Part shown: one piece after another, positions 47,631-56,829 of the stretch | Layout: each line of letters starts with the position of its first letter | Numbering within the stretch: position 1 is the first letter of the stretch | From: Gallionellaceae bacterium | Lineage (GTDB): Bacteria > Pseudomonadota > Gammaproteobacteria > Burkholderiales > Thiobacillaceae | Assembly (NCBI GenBank): GCA_028714735.1 | Contig: JAQTLU010000003.1 | Span: forward strand, 245,719 to 309,718 | Length of the DNA stretch: 64,000 nt | Reading direction: 5' to 3' | Made by a program: the position numbers and the translations under genes | Notes under the pieces: generated by a model | Databases searched by the model: none | Seen by the model: the letters and a program-made list of their open reading frames with translations, nothing else | What the model was told of the DNA's origin: nothing

Positions 47631-49996
47631 GGGCTGATGGTGATGTTGTCCGGCCCCGGCACGGTGACCACCAACTGCCCGCCTGCGTTATCCGCGGCAT
47701 AGGGCACGGCGATCGAAATCGGGGTCTGGGCCTGGGCGGCAAGCGCCCGGAAGGTCAAGGTGGCCAGGCTGCCCGAGCCGCTCGCCCCGCTCGCCCCCAT
47801 CCGGCTGTTCTCGATCCGGACCTGGCCGTTGGCCTGGTCGATGTCCTGGCTGAAGGTCGTCTGCAGATTGCCCTGGCGCAGGAAATCGCCTTCCGCGACG
47901 CTCACCAGTTCGAGCAGCGCCGAATCATAGCTGACCAGCATGGGCACGCTGACCACGTTGGCACTGGTCTGGGCCTGGATCGAGATCTGGAACTGCTCGC
48001 CCACCTTGGCCTGGCTCGCGCCTTGCCAGGTCAGGGCCAGGGGCGCCGTTGCCGGCGCGGCGGCACCCGGCAGCATCGCCGCCGGGGCGACGGCGTTGCG
48101 CGCCAGCAGGGCCGGCTGGCGTTGACCCGCCGACCCTGACCCGCCGTCCTTCACCTGGCCGACCGATTGCAGGGTCAACGGCAGGGTGCGCAGGTTGGCG
48201 TCGGTGCCCGACCAGAATTCCATCAGGTCGGCATCGGGCCGGCGGATGTTGCGGATGATGTGCGGGGTGATCGACAGGATGATCTCGGTCTTGCGGGTAT
48301 CGCTCTTGTGACTGGAGAACAGCCGGCCGATGATCGGCAGGTCGCCCAGTCCGGGCACCCCGCTGACCCCCTTGCGGTCCTCGTCGTTGATCAGGCCGGC
48401 CAGCACCTGGGTCTCGCCGTCCTTCAGCCGCAGCACCGTGCTGGCGGTACGGGTGCCGATCTGGTACGCCACCGTGCCGGAATTGGCATTGGTCACCTCG
48501 CGGGCGATCGAACTGACCTCCAGGAAGGTCTTGATGGCCACCTCCCCGTCCATGTGGATATCCGGTTCCACCTCCAGCTTCAGGCCGACATCCAGGTACT
48601 GGACATTGCCGGTCACCACCGGGGTGCCGCTGGCGACCGGGGTGACCGAGTTGGTGATCACCGGCACCCGATCGCCGATCAGGATCTTGGCCTTTTCACG
48701 CTGGCGCACCCGGATGCGCGGGCTGGCCAGCAGATTGGTGTCGCCGGTCTCCTTGCGCAGGTCGATGGTGGCGCTGAGCGCGGTGACCTGGATGTCGTTG
48801 GCGCCGAGATGCTTGAGGGCCTCGAAGGTCAGCGGCGCCGACGGCGTGGTGGTGGTGGTGACGGCACCGCCCAAGCCGACGGTGGTTGTGCTCGTGCCGG
48901 CCGTGTCGGTGACGGAGAAGCCGATCTGGCCCGGCCACTTGATGCCCAGTTCGGTCAGCTTGGAGCGCAGCACCTCGAGCACTTCCACTTCCAGCATCAC
49001 CTCGGGTTCGTTGAGGTCCTGGGTCGCCACCATCTTTTCCGCCAGACGCACGGCCTCGGGGGTATCGCGCATGATCAGCGAGTTGGTCTTCTCGTTGATG
49101 AAGATGTCCTTGGTGCGCAGCAGGGTCTTGATCATGGTGAGCATCTGCTTGGCATCGGCGTTGGTGAAGTGGAAGGTGCGGATCACCAGGTCCTGGTATT
49201 CCTTGGTCTTGGCCGGGGTGTTGGGATAGACGAAGACGGTGTTGTCGTTGAGCACCTTCTTTTCCAGCTGGTTCTGCATCAGGATCAGGCCGATGGTGTC
49301 CTCCACCGTGGCGTCCTTGACGAAAAGCGTGGTCTTGAGGTCGGCCTTGACGTCCTTGTCGAGCAGGATGTTGATGCCGCTGGTGCGCGACAGGGCCTCG
49401 AACACCATCTTCAGGTTGGCGTCGCGGAATTGCAGGGTCACCGGCCGCTTGTACCTGGAGGTCAGGCTGGGCTGGGTGATGGCCTGTTGCGCCTGGCGCG
49501 ACTCGATCTCGCGACGCAGGGCCAGGCCGGCAGGATGGTCGGGATTTTCCAGCAGGACACTCTGAATCTGGCCCTGGGCGCGCTCCAGTTCGCCCCGGTC
49601 GAACAGCGCCTGGGCCTCCTTGATGACGCCATCGTGGCGCGCGTTGGCCGCGACGGTCACCAGGCCGGCCTTGGCCCGGGCGTTGTCCGGGTCGAGGGCG
49701 AGCACGCGCTGGAAATATCCGGTCGACTGCTCCCGCTGCCCAGCCGTAGTGCTGCTTTCGCCCAGGGCCAGCAGATAGCTGATGGCACGGTCCCGCTCGC
49801 GGATGTAATCGGCCTTGTAGGCCAGGTTGCGGGGCGTCTCCAGCATGGCCTGGCGCAGCACCTCGAGGCCATCCTCGACGCGTCCCTGCTGGATCAGGTC
49901 GAGGCCTTTGCGGTTGAGCTGGTCGGTGGCGCAACTGGTCAGCAGCAAGGCGAAGGACAGGCCGAACAGACGGATACAGCGCAAGCCCTGGTTCAT
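47627..49996 (-). CDS. Secretin with N-terminal TPR region and C-terminal cohesin-like domain
   Basis: A 789-residue outer-membrane secretin. It has a lipoprotein signal with lipobox LLTSC (C22), TPR-like helices (25-150), N-domains (RPVTLQFRDANLKMVFEAL, then IRTFHFTNADAKQMLTMIKTL) and the secretin barrel. The barrel includes LLASPRIRVRQREKAKILIG and ends with GDLPIIGRLFSSHKSDTRKT and LSITPHII near residue 610. The C-terminal 125 residues (LALTWQGASQAKVGEQFQIS, VPMLVSYDSALLELVSV) form a cohesin-like domain, which classical GspD and PilQ lack. It forms the outer gate of the secretion system. Confidence 0.92.
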   Translation of the reverse strand: MNQGLRCIRLFGLSFALLLTSCATDQLNRKGLDLIQQGRVEDGLEVLRQAMLETPRNLAYKADYIRERDRAISYLLALGESSTTAGQREQSTGYFQRVLALDPDNARAKAGLVTVAANARHDGVIKEAQALFDRGELERAQGQIQSVLLENPDHPAGLALRREIESRQAQQAITQPSLTSRYKRPVTLQFRDANLKMVFEALSRTSGINILLDKDVKADLKTTLFVKDATVEDTIGLILMQNQLEKKVLNDNTVFVYPNTPAKTKEYQDLVIRTFHFTNADAKQMLTMIKTLLRTKDIFINEKTNSLIMRDTPEAVRLAEKMVATQDLNEPEVMLEVEVLEVLRSKLTELGIKWPGQIGFSVTDTAGTSTTTVGLGGAVTTTTTPSAPLTFEALKHLGANDIQVTALSATIDLRKETGDTNLLASPRIRVRQREKAKILIGDRVPVITNSVTPVASGTPVVTGNVQYLDVGLKLEVEPDIHMDGEVAIKTFLEVSSIAREVTNANSGTVAYQIGTRTASTVLRLKDGETQVLAGLINDEDRKGVSGVPGLGDLPIIGRLFSSHKSDTRKTEIILSITPHIIRNIRRPDADLMEFWSGTDANLRTLPLTLQSVGQVKDGGSGSAGQRQPALLARNAVAPAAMLPGAAAPATAPLALTWQGASQAKVGEQFQISIQAQTSANVVSVPMLVSYDSALLELVSVAEGDFLRQGNLQTTFSQDIDQANGQVRIENSRMGASGASGSGSLATLTFRALAAQAQTPISIAVPYAADNAGGQLVVTVPGPDNITISP

Positions 49997-50535
49997 GATG
50001 TCTCCCCGACGAACATGGTCTGTTTGATGTTGAGGGGCAGATAGGTCAACCCCAGTTGTCCGGACTGGATGCCTTCCACCCGGTAGGTGCCGTCGATCAC
50101 CTCGCCCGGCGAGGTCGTGTACAGCCGATCGCCCTTGACCAGGAAGATCACCTGGTGCCCGCCCGGCTCCAGGTACTGGCCCATGAAGGCAAACGGCAGT
50201 GGCGGCGCCATCGGAGGCGGCGGCGGCAGCGGCTTGGGCGGCGGCGGTGGCGGCGGCGGCACGTACCAGCTCTTGGCCGAGAACAGGTTGATGGTCGGGG
50301 CCTCCGTGGCCGGCCCGGCAAGTCGGCCCTGCACCGCCTTTCTGAACTGGTCGGCCAGGGTTTCTTCCTTGCCGGCGGCCGGACCTGGCGGGACCGCCCT
50401 GGCTGCATGCGGCTCCTCAGCCATGACCACCCCGGCCTGCCCCGGCCGGATCCCGTCGCTGCCGTCGGTGGCAAGGACCTGCACCAGCGTGGCGGCGATG
50501 GCGAGCAGCAAGCCCAGGCGCAGACGCGGGTTCAT
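49993..50535 (-). CDS. GspC/PilP-like periplasmic linker protein with proline tract
   Basis: A 180-residue protein with one N-terminal hydrophobic segment (RLGLLLAIAATLVQVLA). It is followed by a disordered stretch, a tract of prolines (about 91-112) and a small C-terminal beta domain (FAFMGQYLEPGGHQVIFLVK, then VIDGTYRVEGIQSGQLGLTY). The layout matches the GspC/PilP proteins that bind the secretin N-domains and bridge to the inner-membrane platform. It is ATGA-coupled to the secretin gene. Confidence 0.75.
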   Translation of the reverse strand: MNPRLRLGLLLAIAATLVQVLATDGSDGIRPGQAGVVMAEEPHAARAVPPGPAAGKEETLADQFRKAVQGRLAGPATEAPTINLFSAKSWYVPPPPPPPPKPLPPPPPMAPPLPFAFMGQYLEPGGHQVIFLVKGDRLYTTSPGEVIDGTYRVEGIQSGQLGLTYLPLNIKQTMFVGETS

Positions 50536-51074
50536 GGCTCGTCCCTCAGGTACAGGCTCAGGCGCACCGTGGCCTTCACCACGGGATCGCCGACCTCCTG
50601 GCGATCGAAGCTGACCTTGTCCACGCTGGCCGTCGGCAGCGCGGCCAGCACGGCGGTGATGAAGGCGCGGATGTCGGGGTAGCTCCCTGCGACCGGCAAG
50701 GTGATCTGGTACTGGGCCAGCCGGGTGCCCCCGGCGACGAAACGATAATCGCCCTGCATGAGTTGCAGGCGGCTGGACTGGGCGGCGGCGTTTACCTTCT
50801 CGAGCCAGTCGGCGGCGCTCGCCCGGGGCGGGAACTGCTCATAGAAATGCGCCAGTTGCAGACCGGGGTCCAGCTCGGCCGCCTGGGCCGCACGCAGCAC
50901 CCCCTGGCTGTGCAATTCGGCCGAGCGCTGGGTCTTGGCGGCCAGGGCCTGCCCGGCCGGCCGCACCAGGGCAAGGTAGAACGCCGCCGCGGCGCCGGTC
51001 AGGACCAGGGCTGCCAGCCATGGCCAGGCCAGGCGCCGGCTGGCGCGCCGGACCCGGTAAATGAGGCGGCGCAT
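50532..51074 (-). CDS. GspM/PilO-like inner-membrane protein
   Basis: A 180-residue protein with one transmembrane segment (about 17-38), a helical region and a C-terminal ferredoxin-like fold (LPVAGSYPDIRAFITAVLAA, VKATVRLSLYLRDEP). This is the architecture of GspM and PilO. It starts at the very base where the preceding gene ends and overlaps the next by 4 bp, as expected for a stoichiometric platform component. Confidence 0.78.
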   Translation of the reverse strand: MRRLIYRVRRASRRLAWPWLAALVLTGAAAAFYLALVRPAGQALAAKTQRSAELHSQGVLRAAQAAELDPGLQLAHFYEQFPPRASAADWLEKVNAAAQSSRLQLMQGDYRFVAGGTRLAQYQITLPVAGSYPDIRAFITAVLAALPTASVDKVSFDRQEVGDPVVKATVRLSLYLRDEP

Positions 51075-52426
51075 CAGCGTCCCCTCCAGACGGCCGCCAG
51101 GGTGAAACGCACCGGATGCTCGCGGTCCTGGGTCTGGACCTGATGGTTCTGCAGATAGACCCGGCCGAGCACGTCCGTCGTCTGCAGGCGGCGGATATAG
51201 GCCAGCACGGCGACGTAACTCTTGGCCTCGCCGACGATGCCGATCTGCCCGCGTTTCAGTTCCGGCTCGACCGCCAGCAAGGCGATCTCGTCGTTCGCCG
51301 AGGCCTCCACGGCGGCGAAGAGGCTGGCCCAGGGGAAGCCCAGTTGACGCGTCACTACCCTGGCCTGGCCCAGTTCCACACTCAGTTGCCTGGCCTCGGC
51401 CGGGTTGCGGGCGTGTTGGCCGCCAGCCGATGCCAGCCGGTTCAGTTCATCCTGGCGGGCCGCGGCCTCCGCCGACAGCTGCTGGTAATGTACGAGCAAC
51501 AGCGCACTCGCCGCGCCGGCCAGCAGCAGCGCCGCCCAACTCATCCGGCCCGGCCCGGCGTCGCGGCTGCGATAGTCGAGGCTCACCCCGCCCATGGCAT
51601 GGGCCAGGCCGTGCCAGGCCATCTGGAAATGGCGCGCCTGATCGGCCGCCAGCCCTCGAATCGACGCCGGGGACAACCAGTGCAAGGCCGGGGCGTCGGG
51701 CCTGGCCTCGGCCGCGTCCACCGTAGCGAGCACATCCACCCGGCCCGGGGCATCGGCCACGTCGGCCAGCAGTTGCTGGCGTTCGAGCAAGCCCGGGAGT
51801 TCGGCCAGGCCATCCGCAGCCAGGGCAAAACAGGCCAGCTCGCGCCAGCGCCCCTTGCGCAGCAGAGCCAGGCAGACCCGGCCCGGCTCGGCGAGCGCGA
51901 ACCAGGCCGGTTTGCCGGCCAACTGGCCGCGCCGGCCGTTGCAGGCGGCCATCAGCCAGGGCTGTATCGAGCGCAGCCGGAGTCCGGCCGCGGCCACGGC
52001 GCGCTCCAGTCCGGCCACCAGTTCGCTGTCCACCGCGCTGGCCAGCCAGGGCTCGTCGCCGCCCTGGCCCGACAGGCGTATCGTCCAGCCCTCGGCCGCC
52101 GCCCCGTAGACCTGGCTGAAACCAAAGCGGCCATAGGCCAGCTCTTCCGCCTCGCTGCCGAGCTTGTCGCTCCAGGGCAGCAGCTGGTAGCGCACGAAAT
52201 GGTTGGAGAGCACCAGGGTGACCTCGGCACCGCTTCGGGCGCAGGCCGGCAAGGCGGCTTGCAGGGTGCGCAGGGCCGGCGCCCAGTTCGCCTCGTCCGC
52301 CGTCGCCGACGGGCAGGGCACGACCTGGCCGAGCCTCGCCCGGCGGCCGCCGCGCCTCATGTGCAGCAGCTCGATCCGGTCCGGGCAGATGGCCACGGCG
52401 ATCTGTTCACGCCACGAAGGTGACAC
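51074..52426 (-). CDS. GspL/PilMN-like platform protein
   Basis: A 450-residue protein combining a cytoplasmic actin-like region (about 1-275; VTLVLSNHFVRYQLLPW and EELAYGRFGFSQVYG resemble GspL/PilM), a transmembrane helix (about 296-314) and a periplasmic PilN-like domain (LGFPWASLFAAVEASANDEI, YVAVLAYIRRLQTTDVL). It should recruit the ATPase. The start is GTG 52426, preceded by AGGAG at 7 bases; it overlaps the ATPase gene by 20 bp. Confidence 0.82.
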   Translation of the reverse strand: MSPSWREQIAVAICPDRIELLHMRRGGRRARLGQVVPCPSATADEANWAPALRTLQAALPACARSGAEVTLVLSNHFVRYQLLPWSDKLGSEAEELAYGRFGFSQVYGAAAEGWTIRLSGQGGDEPWLASAVDSELVAGLERAVAAAGLRLRSIQPWLMAACNGRRGQLAGKPAWFALAEPGRVCLALLRKGRWRELACFALAADGLAELPGLLERQQLLADVADAPGRVDVLATVDAAEARPDAPALHWLSPASIRGLAADQARHFQMAWHGLAHAMGGVSLDYRSRDAGPGRMSWAALLLAGAASALLLVHYQQLSAEAAARQDELNRLASAGGQHARNPAEARQLSVELGQARVVTRQLGFPWASLFAAVEASANDEIALLAVEPELKRGQIGIVGEAKSYVAVLAYIRRLQTTDVLGRVYLQNHQVQTQDREHPVRFTLAAVWRGR

Positions 52427-54104
52427 GATTGATCTCCTGCAGGGTGGTTTCGCCACGGCGCACCAGATCGAGCGCGGCATCGCGCAGGAAACGGGTGCCG
52501 CTGCGATTGGCAGCCTCCTTGATTAGGCGGATGGGTTGCCGGGCGACGATCATTTCCCGTATCTCGTCGTTCATGAACAGCAGTTCGGCAATGGCCTTGC
52601 GGCCCTTGTAGCCGCTGCCGCGACAGTGTCCGCAACCGGTGCCGGCATGGAAGTCGAACCCCGCCACCTGTTCCGGCGTCAGTCTGGAGAAGGCGAGCAG
52701 CTTGGCATCCGGCTGCTGCGGCGTACTGCAATGCGGGCAATTGACCCGCACCAGGCGCTGGGCCAGCACGCCGTTGAGACCGGAGACGAAGCTGTACAGG
52801 TCGACCCCCATGTGCATGAAGCGGCCGATCACGTCGAATACGTTGTTGGCGTGCACGGTGGTGAACACCAGGTGGCCGGTCAGGGCCGACTGCACGGCGA
52901 TCTGGGCGGTTTCCGGATCGCGGATCTCGCCCACCATGATCTTGTCCGGGTCGTGGCGCAGGATGGAACGCAGGCCGCGCGCGAAGGTGAGGCCCTTCTT
53001 CTCGTTGACCGGGATCTGCAGCACGCCGGGCAACTGGTATTCGACCGGATCCTCGATGGTGACGATCTTGTCCTGGCCGGTATTGATCTCGGTAATCGCG
53101 GCGTACAGCGTGGTGGTCTTGCCCGAGCCGGTCGGGCCGGTCACCAGCAGCATGCCGTAGGGTTCGGCGGACAGCCGCTGCAACTGCTCGATGGTCTCCG
53201 CGTCGAAGCCCAGGCAATCCAGGCGCAGGCCATTGACCTGGTCGGCCAGGGCCTGCTTGTCGAGGATGCGCAGCACCGCGTCCTCGCCGAAGATGCTCGG
53301 CATGATGGAAACGCGCAGGTCGATCTCGCGTCCGCGCATGGTCACCTTGAAGCGGCCGTCCTGGGGGATGCGCGACTCGGCGATGTCCAGTTCGGACATG
53401 ACCTTGATGCGCGACAGTATCTGCCCGGCCATGTCCACCCCGTCCACCACACCGACCTGGATCAGCACCCCATCGACGCGGTATTTGATCGTGAGCCCGC
53501 TCGCCCCGGTCTCCAGGTGGATGTCGCTGGCGTCGGCCCTGAAGGCATCGTAGAGGGTCGAATGCACCAGCTTGACCACCGGGCTGGTATCGCTGCTGAT
53601 GGCCTTGAGCGACAGGTCCTCCACCGCCTGGCCGCGCCGCACGACCTTGTCGGTGCCGGCCAGGGCGCTGTCCATGGCGTGCAAGCCGTCCTCCTGGCGG
53701 GCCAGCCAGGCGGCGATATCGGCAGGATGGGCGAGGTAGTGGCGGTGCGGGTCGCGCAGACGTTCCGCCAGCCAGGCCTGGCGCGCGCTGTTGAAGGGGT
53801 CGCCGCTGACCGTCAGCAAGCGCTTGTCGGCATCGCGAAAGGCCAGGCACTCATGTTCCATCGCTTCGGCGAAGGGGATCGCGTCGAAGGCCGGCGTCAG
53901 CCCTTGCATCTCGGCCATCGCCAGGACCGGGAAATGGAGTGCCGAAGCCAGGCTGGCCACGAAGACCTCGGGCGGCAGCGCCAGGGTCTCTTCCAGCACC
54001 TCCATCAACTGGCGGCCGCCCAGTTCGGCCTGCCGCCTGGCCTGGCGCAGCAGCGCCGGGTCGAAGACCGGCGTTGGATCAGGCATCGGTTCCATGAGGT
54101 TCAT
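52407..54104 (-). CDS. Type II secretion/pilus assembly ATPase (GspE/PilB family)
   Basis: A 565-residue secretion ATPase. The N-terminal GspE_N-like domain (about 1-150) is followed by the catalytic core. This has RADASDIHLETGASGLTIKY, Walker A VTGPTGSGKTTTLYAAI, the Asp box IVTIEDPVEYQLPGV, Walker B DPDKIMVGEIRDPETA and the His box LTGHLVFTTVHANN. The tetracysteine zinc motif CPHC...CGHC is present. It powers pseudopilus assembly at the cytoplasmic face. It is coupled to the upstream gspF-like gene by ATGA. Confidence 0.95.
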   Translation of the reverse strand: MNLMEPMPDPTPVFDPALLRQARRQAELGGRQLMEVLEETLALPPEVFVASLASALHFPVLAMAEMQGLTPAFDAIPFAEAMEHECLAFRDADKRLLTVSGDPFNSARQAWLAERLRDPHRHYLAHPADIAAWLARQEDGLHAMDSALAGTDKVVRRGQAVEDLSLKAISSDTSPVVKLVHSTLYDAFRADASDIHLETGASGLTIKYRVDGVLIQVGVVDGVDMAGQILSRIKVMSELDIAESRIPQDGRFKVTMRGREIDLRVSIMPSIFGEDAVLRILDKQALADQVNGLRLDCLGFDAETIEQLQRLSAEPYGMLLVTGPTGSGKTTTLYAAITEINTGQDKIVTIEDPVEYQLPGVLQIPVNEKKGLTFARGLRSILRHDPDKIMVGEIRDPETAQIAVQSALTGHLVFTTVHANNVFDVIGRFMHMGVDLYSFVSGLNGVLAQRLVRVNCPHCSTPQQPDAKLLAFSRLTPEQVAGFDFHAGTGCGHCRGSGYKGRKAIAELLFMNDEIREMIVARQPIRLIKEAANRSGTRFLRDAALDLVRRGETTLQEINRVTFVA

Positions 54105-55291
54105 TGAATGCTCCCGGCCAGTTCGAAGATGGGGAAATACATCAGCACGACGATGAGGCCGATGACCAGGCCGATGAAGGCCATCAACAGCGGCTCGAAC
54201 AGGCGGGTAAACCAGTCCACCCAGCGCGACATCTCCTCGTCGTAGAAGGCGGCGATGCGGTCCATCATCTCGCCCATGTCGCCGGTGCGCTCACCCACCC
54301 GCAACATGCGCTGGGCGACCGGAGAGGTCAGACCATGGTTTTCCATGGCCAGCGAGATGGCCTGGCCCTCGCGGATGGATTTAGCCGCACCGGCCAGGCG
54401 CACCCGCAAGGCCGGCTGCAACAGGCCGGAAACCATGTCCAGGGCGGTCACCACCGGGATGCCGCCACGCAGCAGCATGCCCAGGGTGCGATAAAAACGG
54501 GCCAGCTGGTAGATCATCAGGCGCTCGCCGACGGCGGGCAGGCGCCAGAGCAACTGCATGGCGAAGCGACCGAAGCCGGGACGGGTCACCCAGTAGACCA
54601 GGCCGGCCAGGACGGCGAGAAAGATCACCAGCACCTCGAACTTGTGCGCCTCCAGCAGCCGCCCCCAGGCCATCAGGATCTGGGAGAAAAACGGCATCTC
54701 GCCGCCGATGTCCTCGTAGATGCGGGCGAACTTCGGCACCACGTAGAGGAGCAGGAACAGGGTCACCAGGCTGCCGGCGAAGATCAGCAGCATGGGGTAG
54801 ATCGAGGCGCTGACGATGCGCTTGCGGACCAGGTCGACCCGGGCCTGATAGGCCACGTAACGGGTCAGGGCCTCGCTGAGGTCGCCGGTCTTCTCGCTGG
54901 CGCGCACCGATGCCACATACAGGGGCGGGAATACGGCGGGAAACTGCTGCAGGGCGAAGGACAGCGGCTGCCCTTCATACAGCTTGGCGATGATCTGGCG
55001 CAGCAACTTGCGGTGCTCGGCCCGATGTTCCTTCTCGGCCAGGGTCTCGATGGACTCCACCAGGGACAGTCCGGCATCCAGCAGGGACAACAATTCCTGG
55101 CTGAACAGGACAAGGTGGAAGCGCGAACCCAGGCGTACCCGCCAGCCGTTCCAGAGCGCCTGGGGCGTCACCGACAGCACGGTATAACCCTGCGACTCCA
55201 CCTGTGACGTGGCGGCCAGGGCATCCTGCGCCTCGCAAGCGAGCAGCGCGACCGCCTCTCCCTGCCGCAACGCCTTGACCTGATAGTGCAT
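54101..55291 (-). CDS. Type II secretion inner-membrane platform protein (GspF/PilC family)
   Basis: A 396-residue polytopic protein with two tandem GspF domains: LVLFSQELLSLLDAGLSLVE, AVFPPLYVASVRASEKTGDL, then FYRTLGMLLRGGIPVVTAL and MLRVGERTGDMGEMMDRIA. Three transmembrane segments are visible (about 165-190, 215-235 and 365-388). It is the first gene of the secretion operon, so the promoter should lie in 55292-55578. Confidence 0.93.
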   Translation of the reverse strand: MHYQVKALRQGEAVALLACEAQDALAATSQVESQGYTVLSVTPQALWNGWRVRLGSRFHLVLFSQELLSLLDAGLSLVESIETLAEKEHRAEHRKLLRQIIAKLYEGQPLSFALQQFPAVFPPLYVASVRASEKTGDLSEALTRYVAYQARVDLVRKRIVSASIYPMLLIFAGSLVTLFLLLYVVPKFARIYEDIGGEMPFFSQILMAWGRLLEAHKFEVLVIFLAVLAGLVYWVTRPGFGRFAMQLLWRLPAVGERLMIYQLARFYRTLGMLLRGGIPVVTALDMVSGLLQPALRVRLAGAAKSIREGQAISLAMENHGLTSPVAQRMLRVGERTGDMGEMMDRIAAFYDEEMSRWVDWFTRLFEPLLMAFIGLVIGLIVVLMYFPIFELAGSIQ

Positions 55292-55578
55292 GTCCGTCCC
55301 CCTTGCTCCGATCAGCGGCCACCATCATTGGCATCGGGCCGTGGCTTTAGGATATGCAGCGGGACAGCAGAGGGCTGTACAGTGAATGCTGTATTTTTTA
55401 CGTAGGCGGTACTGTATTTCCCGCCTGGCTCGGACAGCGTCGTAGACGGGCAGGCAACCGCCGCCGAGTCGACCGCGGGGTCAGGAGGGGGTGGCTTGCA
55501 AGCCGCCCACTGCCGCCTGCAAAAATCAGCTCAACCCGCTGTTCGACTGGCTAGGCTGGATGCCAGGGGCACGCTCGA
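55292..55578. promoter_or_regulatory. Promoter region of the secretion operon
   Basis: 287 bp without a gene, between amt and the gspF-like gene (both minus strand). CTGTA occurs three times (55375-55379, 55389-55393, 55412-55416), the first inside the palindrome CTGTACAG. Two copies extend to CTGTATTT with 23-bp periodicity. These could be regulator sites, for example of the adjacent NarL-type protein; no good -35/-10 pair was recognised. Confidence 0.4.
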
Positions 55579-56781
55579 TCACCAGTTCGTCTCCCGCTCC
55601 GGAGAGGCGGAAATCTTGTGGATGGAGAGGTCGGCGCCATCGAATTCCTGTTCCGGATCGAGCCGGATGCCGACGCTGAACTTCAGGGCGCCATAGACCA
55701 GCGCACCACCGGCCAGGGCGATGACGATGCCGGTCAGGGTCCCCAGGAACTGGGCCAGCAGGCTGACGCCGCCGAGCCCCCCCAGCGCCTTGGCGCCGAA
55801 GATGCCGGCGGCGATGCCGCCCCAGGCGCCGCACAGGCCGTGCAGCGGCCAGACCCCGAGCACGTCGTCGATCTTCCACTTGTTCTGGGTGGTGGTGAAC
55901 ATCCAGACGAACATCCCGCCGGCCACCGCACCGGTGACCAGGGCGCCGATCGGGTGCATCAGGTCGGAGCCGGCGCAGACCGCCACCAGGCCGGCCAGGG
56001 GGCCGTTGTGGATGAAGCCCGGGTCGTTCCGGCCCGCCACCAGCGCGGCCAGGGTGCCGCCGACCATGGCCATCAGGGAATTGACCGCGACCAGGCCGGA
56101 AGCGGCCTCGACGCTCTGGGCCGACATCACGTTGAAGCCGAACCAGCCGACCGTGAGGATCCAGGCGCCGAGCGACAGGAAGGGGATGCTCGAGGGCGGG
56201 TGCGCCGAGATCATGCCGTCGTGACGATAGCGGTTGCGCCGGGCGCCCAGCAGCAGGACCGCCGACAGGGCGATCCAGCCGCCCATGGCATGCACCACCA
56301 CGGAGCCGGCGAAGTCGTGGAACCTGGCCCCGGCGAGTCCGTTCAGCCAGTCCTGGAAGCCGAAATTGTTGTTCCAGGCCAGGCCCTCGAAGAAGGGGTA
56401 GATGAAACCGACCAGCACGAAGGTGGCGGCCAGTTGCGGATTGAACCGGGCGCGTTCGGCAATGCCGCCCGAGATGATGGCGGGAATGGCGGCGGCGAAG
56501 GTGAGCAGGAAGAAGAACTTGACCAGGTCATAGCCGCTCTTCTGAGCCAGCACGTCGGCGCCAGAAAAGAAATGAATGCCATACGCCACGCCGTAACCGA
56601 TGAAGAAATAGGCGATGGTGGAGATGCTGAAATCGGTGAGTATCTTGACCAGGGCATTGACCTGGTTTTTCCTGCGTACCGTTCCCATTTCGAGAAAGGC
56701 AAACCCGGCATGCATGGCTAGCACCATGATCGCGCCGAGCAGCACGAAAATCATGTCGGAACCGGTCTTGTAAGCATCCAT
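55579..56781 (-). CDS. amt: Ammonium transporter
   Basis: A 400-residue polytopic Amt/Mep/Rh protein with about eleven transmembrane segments. Hallmarks are FAFLEMGTVRRKNQVNAL, the first pore histidine in FAGSVVVHAMGGWIAL and the second in LGVWPLHGLCGAWGGIAAG. The ATG at 56781 follows GGAGTGCAAT. No glnK (PII) gene is next to it, although amt and glnK are usually paired. A sigma-54 promoter upstream indicates nitrogen control. Confidence 0.93.
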   Translation of the reverse strand: MDAYKTGSDMIFVLLGAIMVLAMHAGFAFLEMGTVRRKNQVNALVKILTDFSISTIAYFFIGYGVAYGIHFFSGADVLAQKSGYDLVKFFFLLTFAAAIPAIISGGIAERARFNPQLAATFVLVGFIYPFFEGLAWNNNFGFQDWLNGLAGARFHDFAGSVVVHAMGGWIALSAVLLLGARRNRYRHDGMISAHPPSSIPFLSLGAWILTVGWFGFNVMSAQSVEAASGLVAVNSLMAMVGGTLAALVAGRNDPGFIHNGPLAGLVAVCAGSDLMHPIGALVTGAVAGGMFVWMFTTTQNKWKIDDVLGVWPLHGLCGAWGGIAAGIFGAKALGGLGGVSLLAQFLGTLTGIVIALAGGALVYGALKFSVGIRLDPEQEFDGADLSIHKISASPERETNW

Positions 56782-56813
56782 ATTGCACTCCAACTAGGCG
56801 AATCCTGCCCTAT

Positions 56814-56829
56814 AGCAAGTACCATGCCT
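56814..56829 (-). promoter_or_regulatory. Sigma-54 (-24/-12) promoter of amt
   Basis: On the minus strand AGGCATGGTACTTGCT matches the TGGCAC-N5-TTGCW consensus, with exactly ten bases between the GG and GC pairs. It lies about 33 bp upstream of the amt start, leaving a short leader. This implies RpoN-dependent, probably NtrC-activated, expression. Confidence 0.85.

Noticed and set aside
48167..50044. A 625-codon plus-strand frame opposite the secretin gene
   Set aside because: The secretin on the minus strand is unmistakable; the opposite frame has only biased composition.
46234..55291. Secretion operon as a type IV pilus or MSHA operon
   Set aside because: There is no retraction ATPase, no prepilin peptidase and no PilY1-like tip protein. 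Three GspG-like pseudopilins and a cohesin-bearing secretin fit an atypical type II system better.
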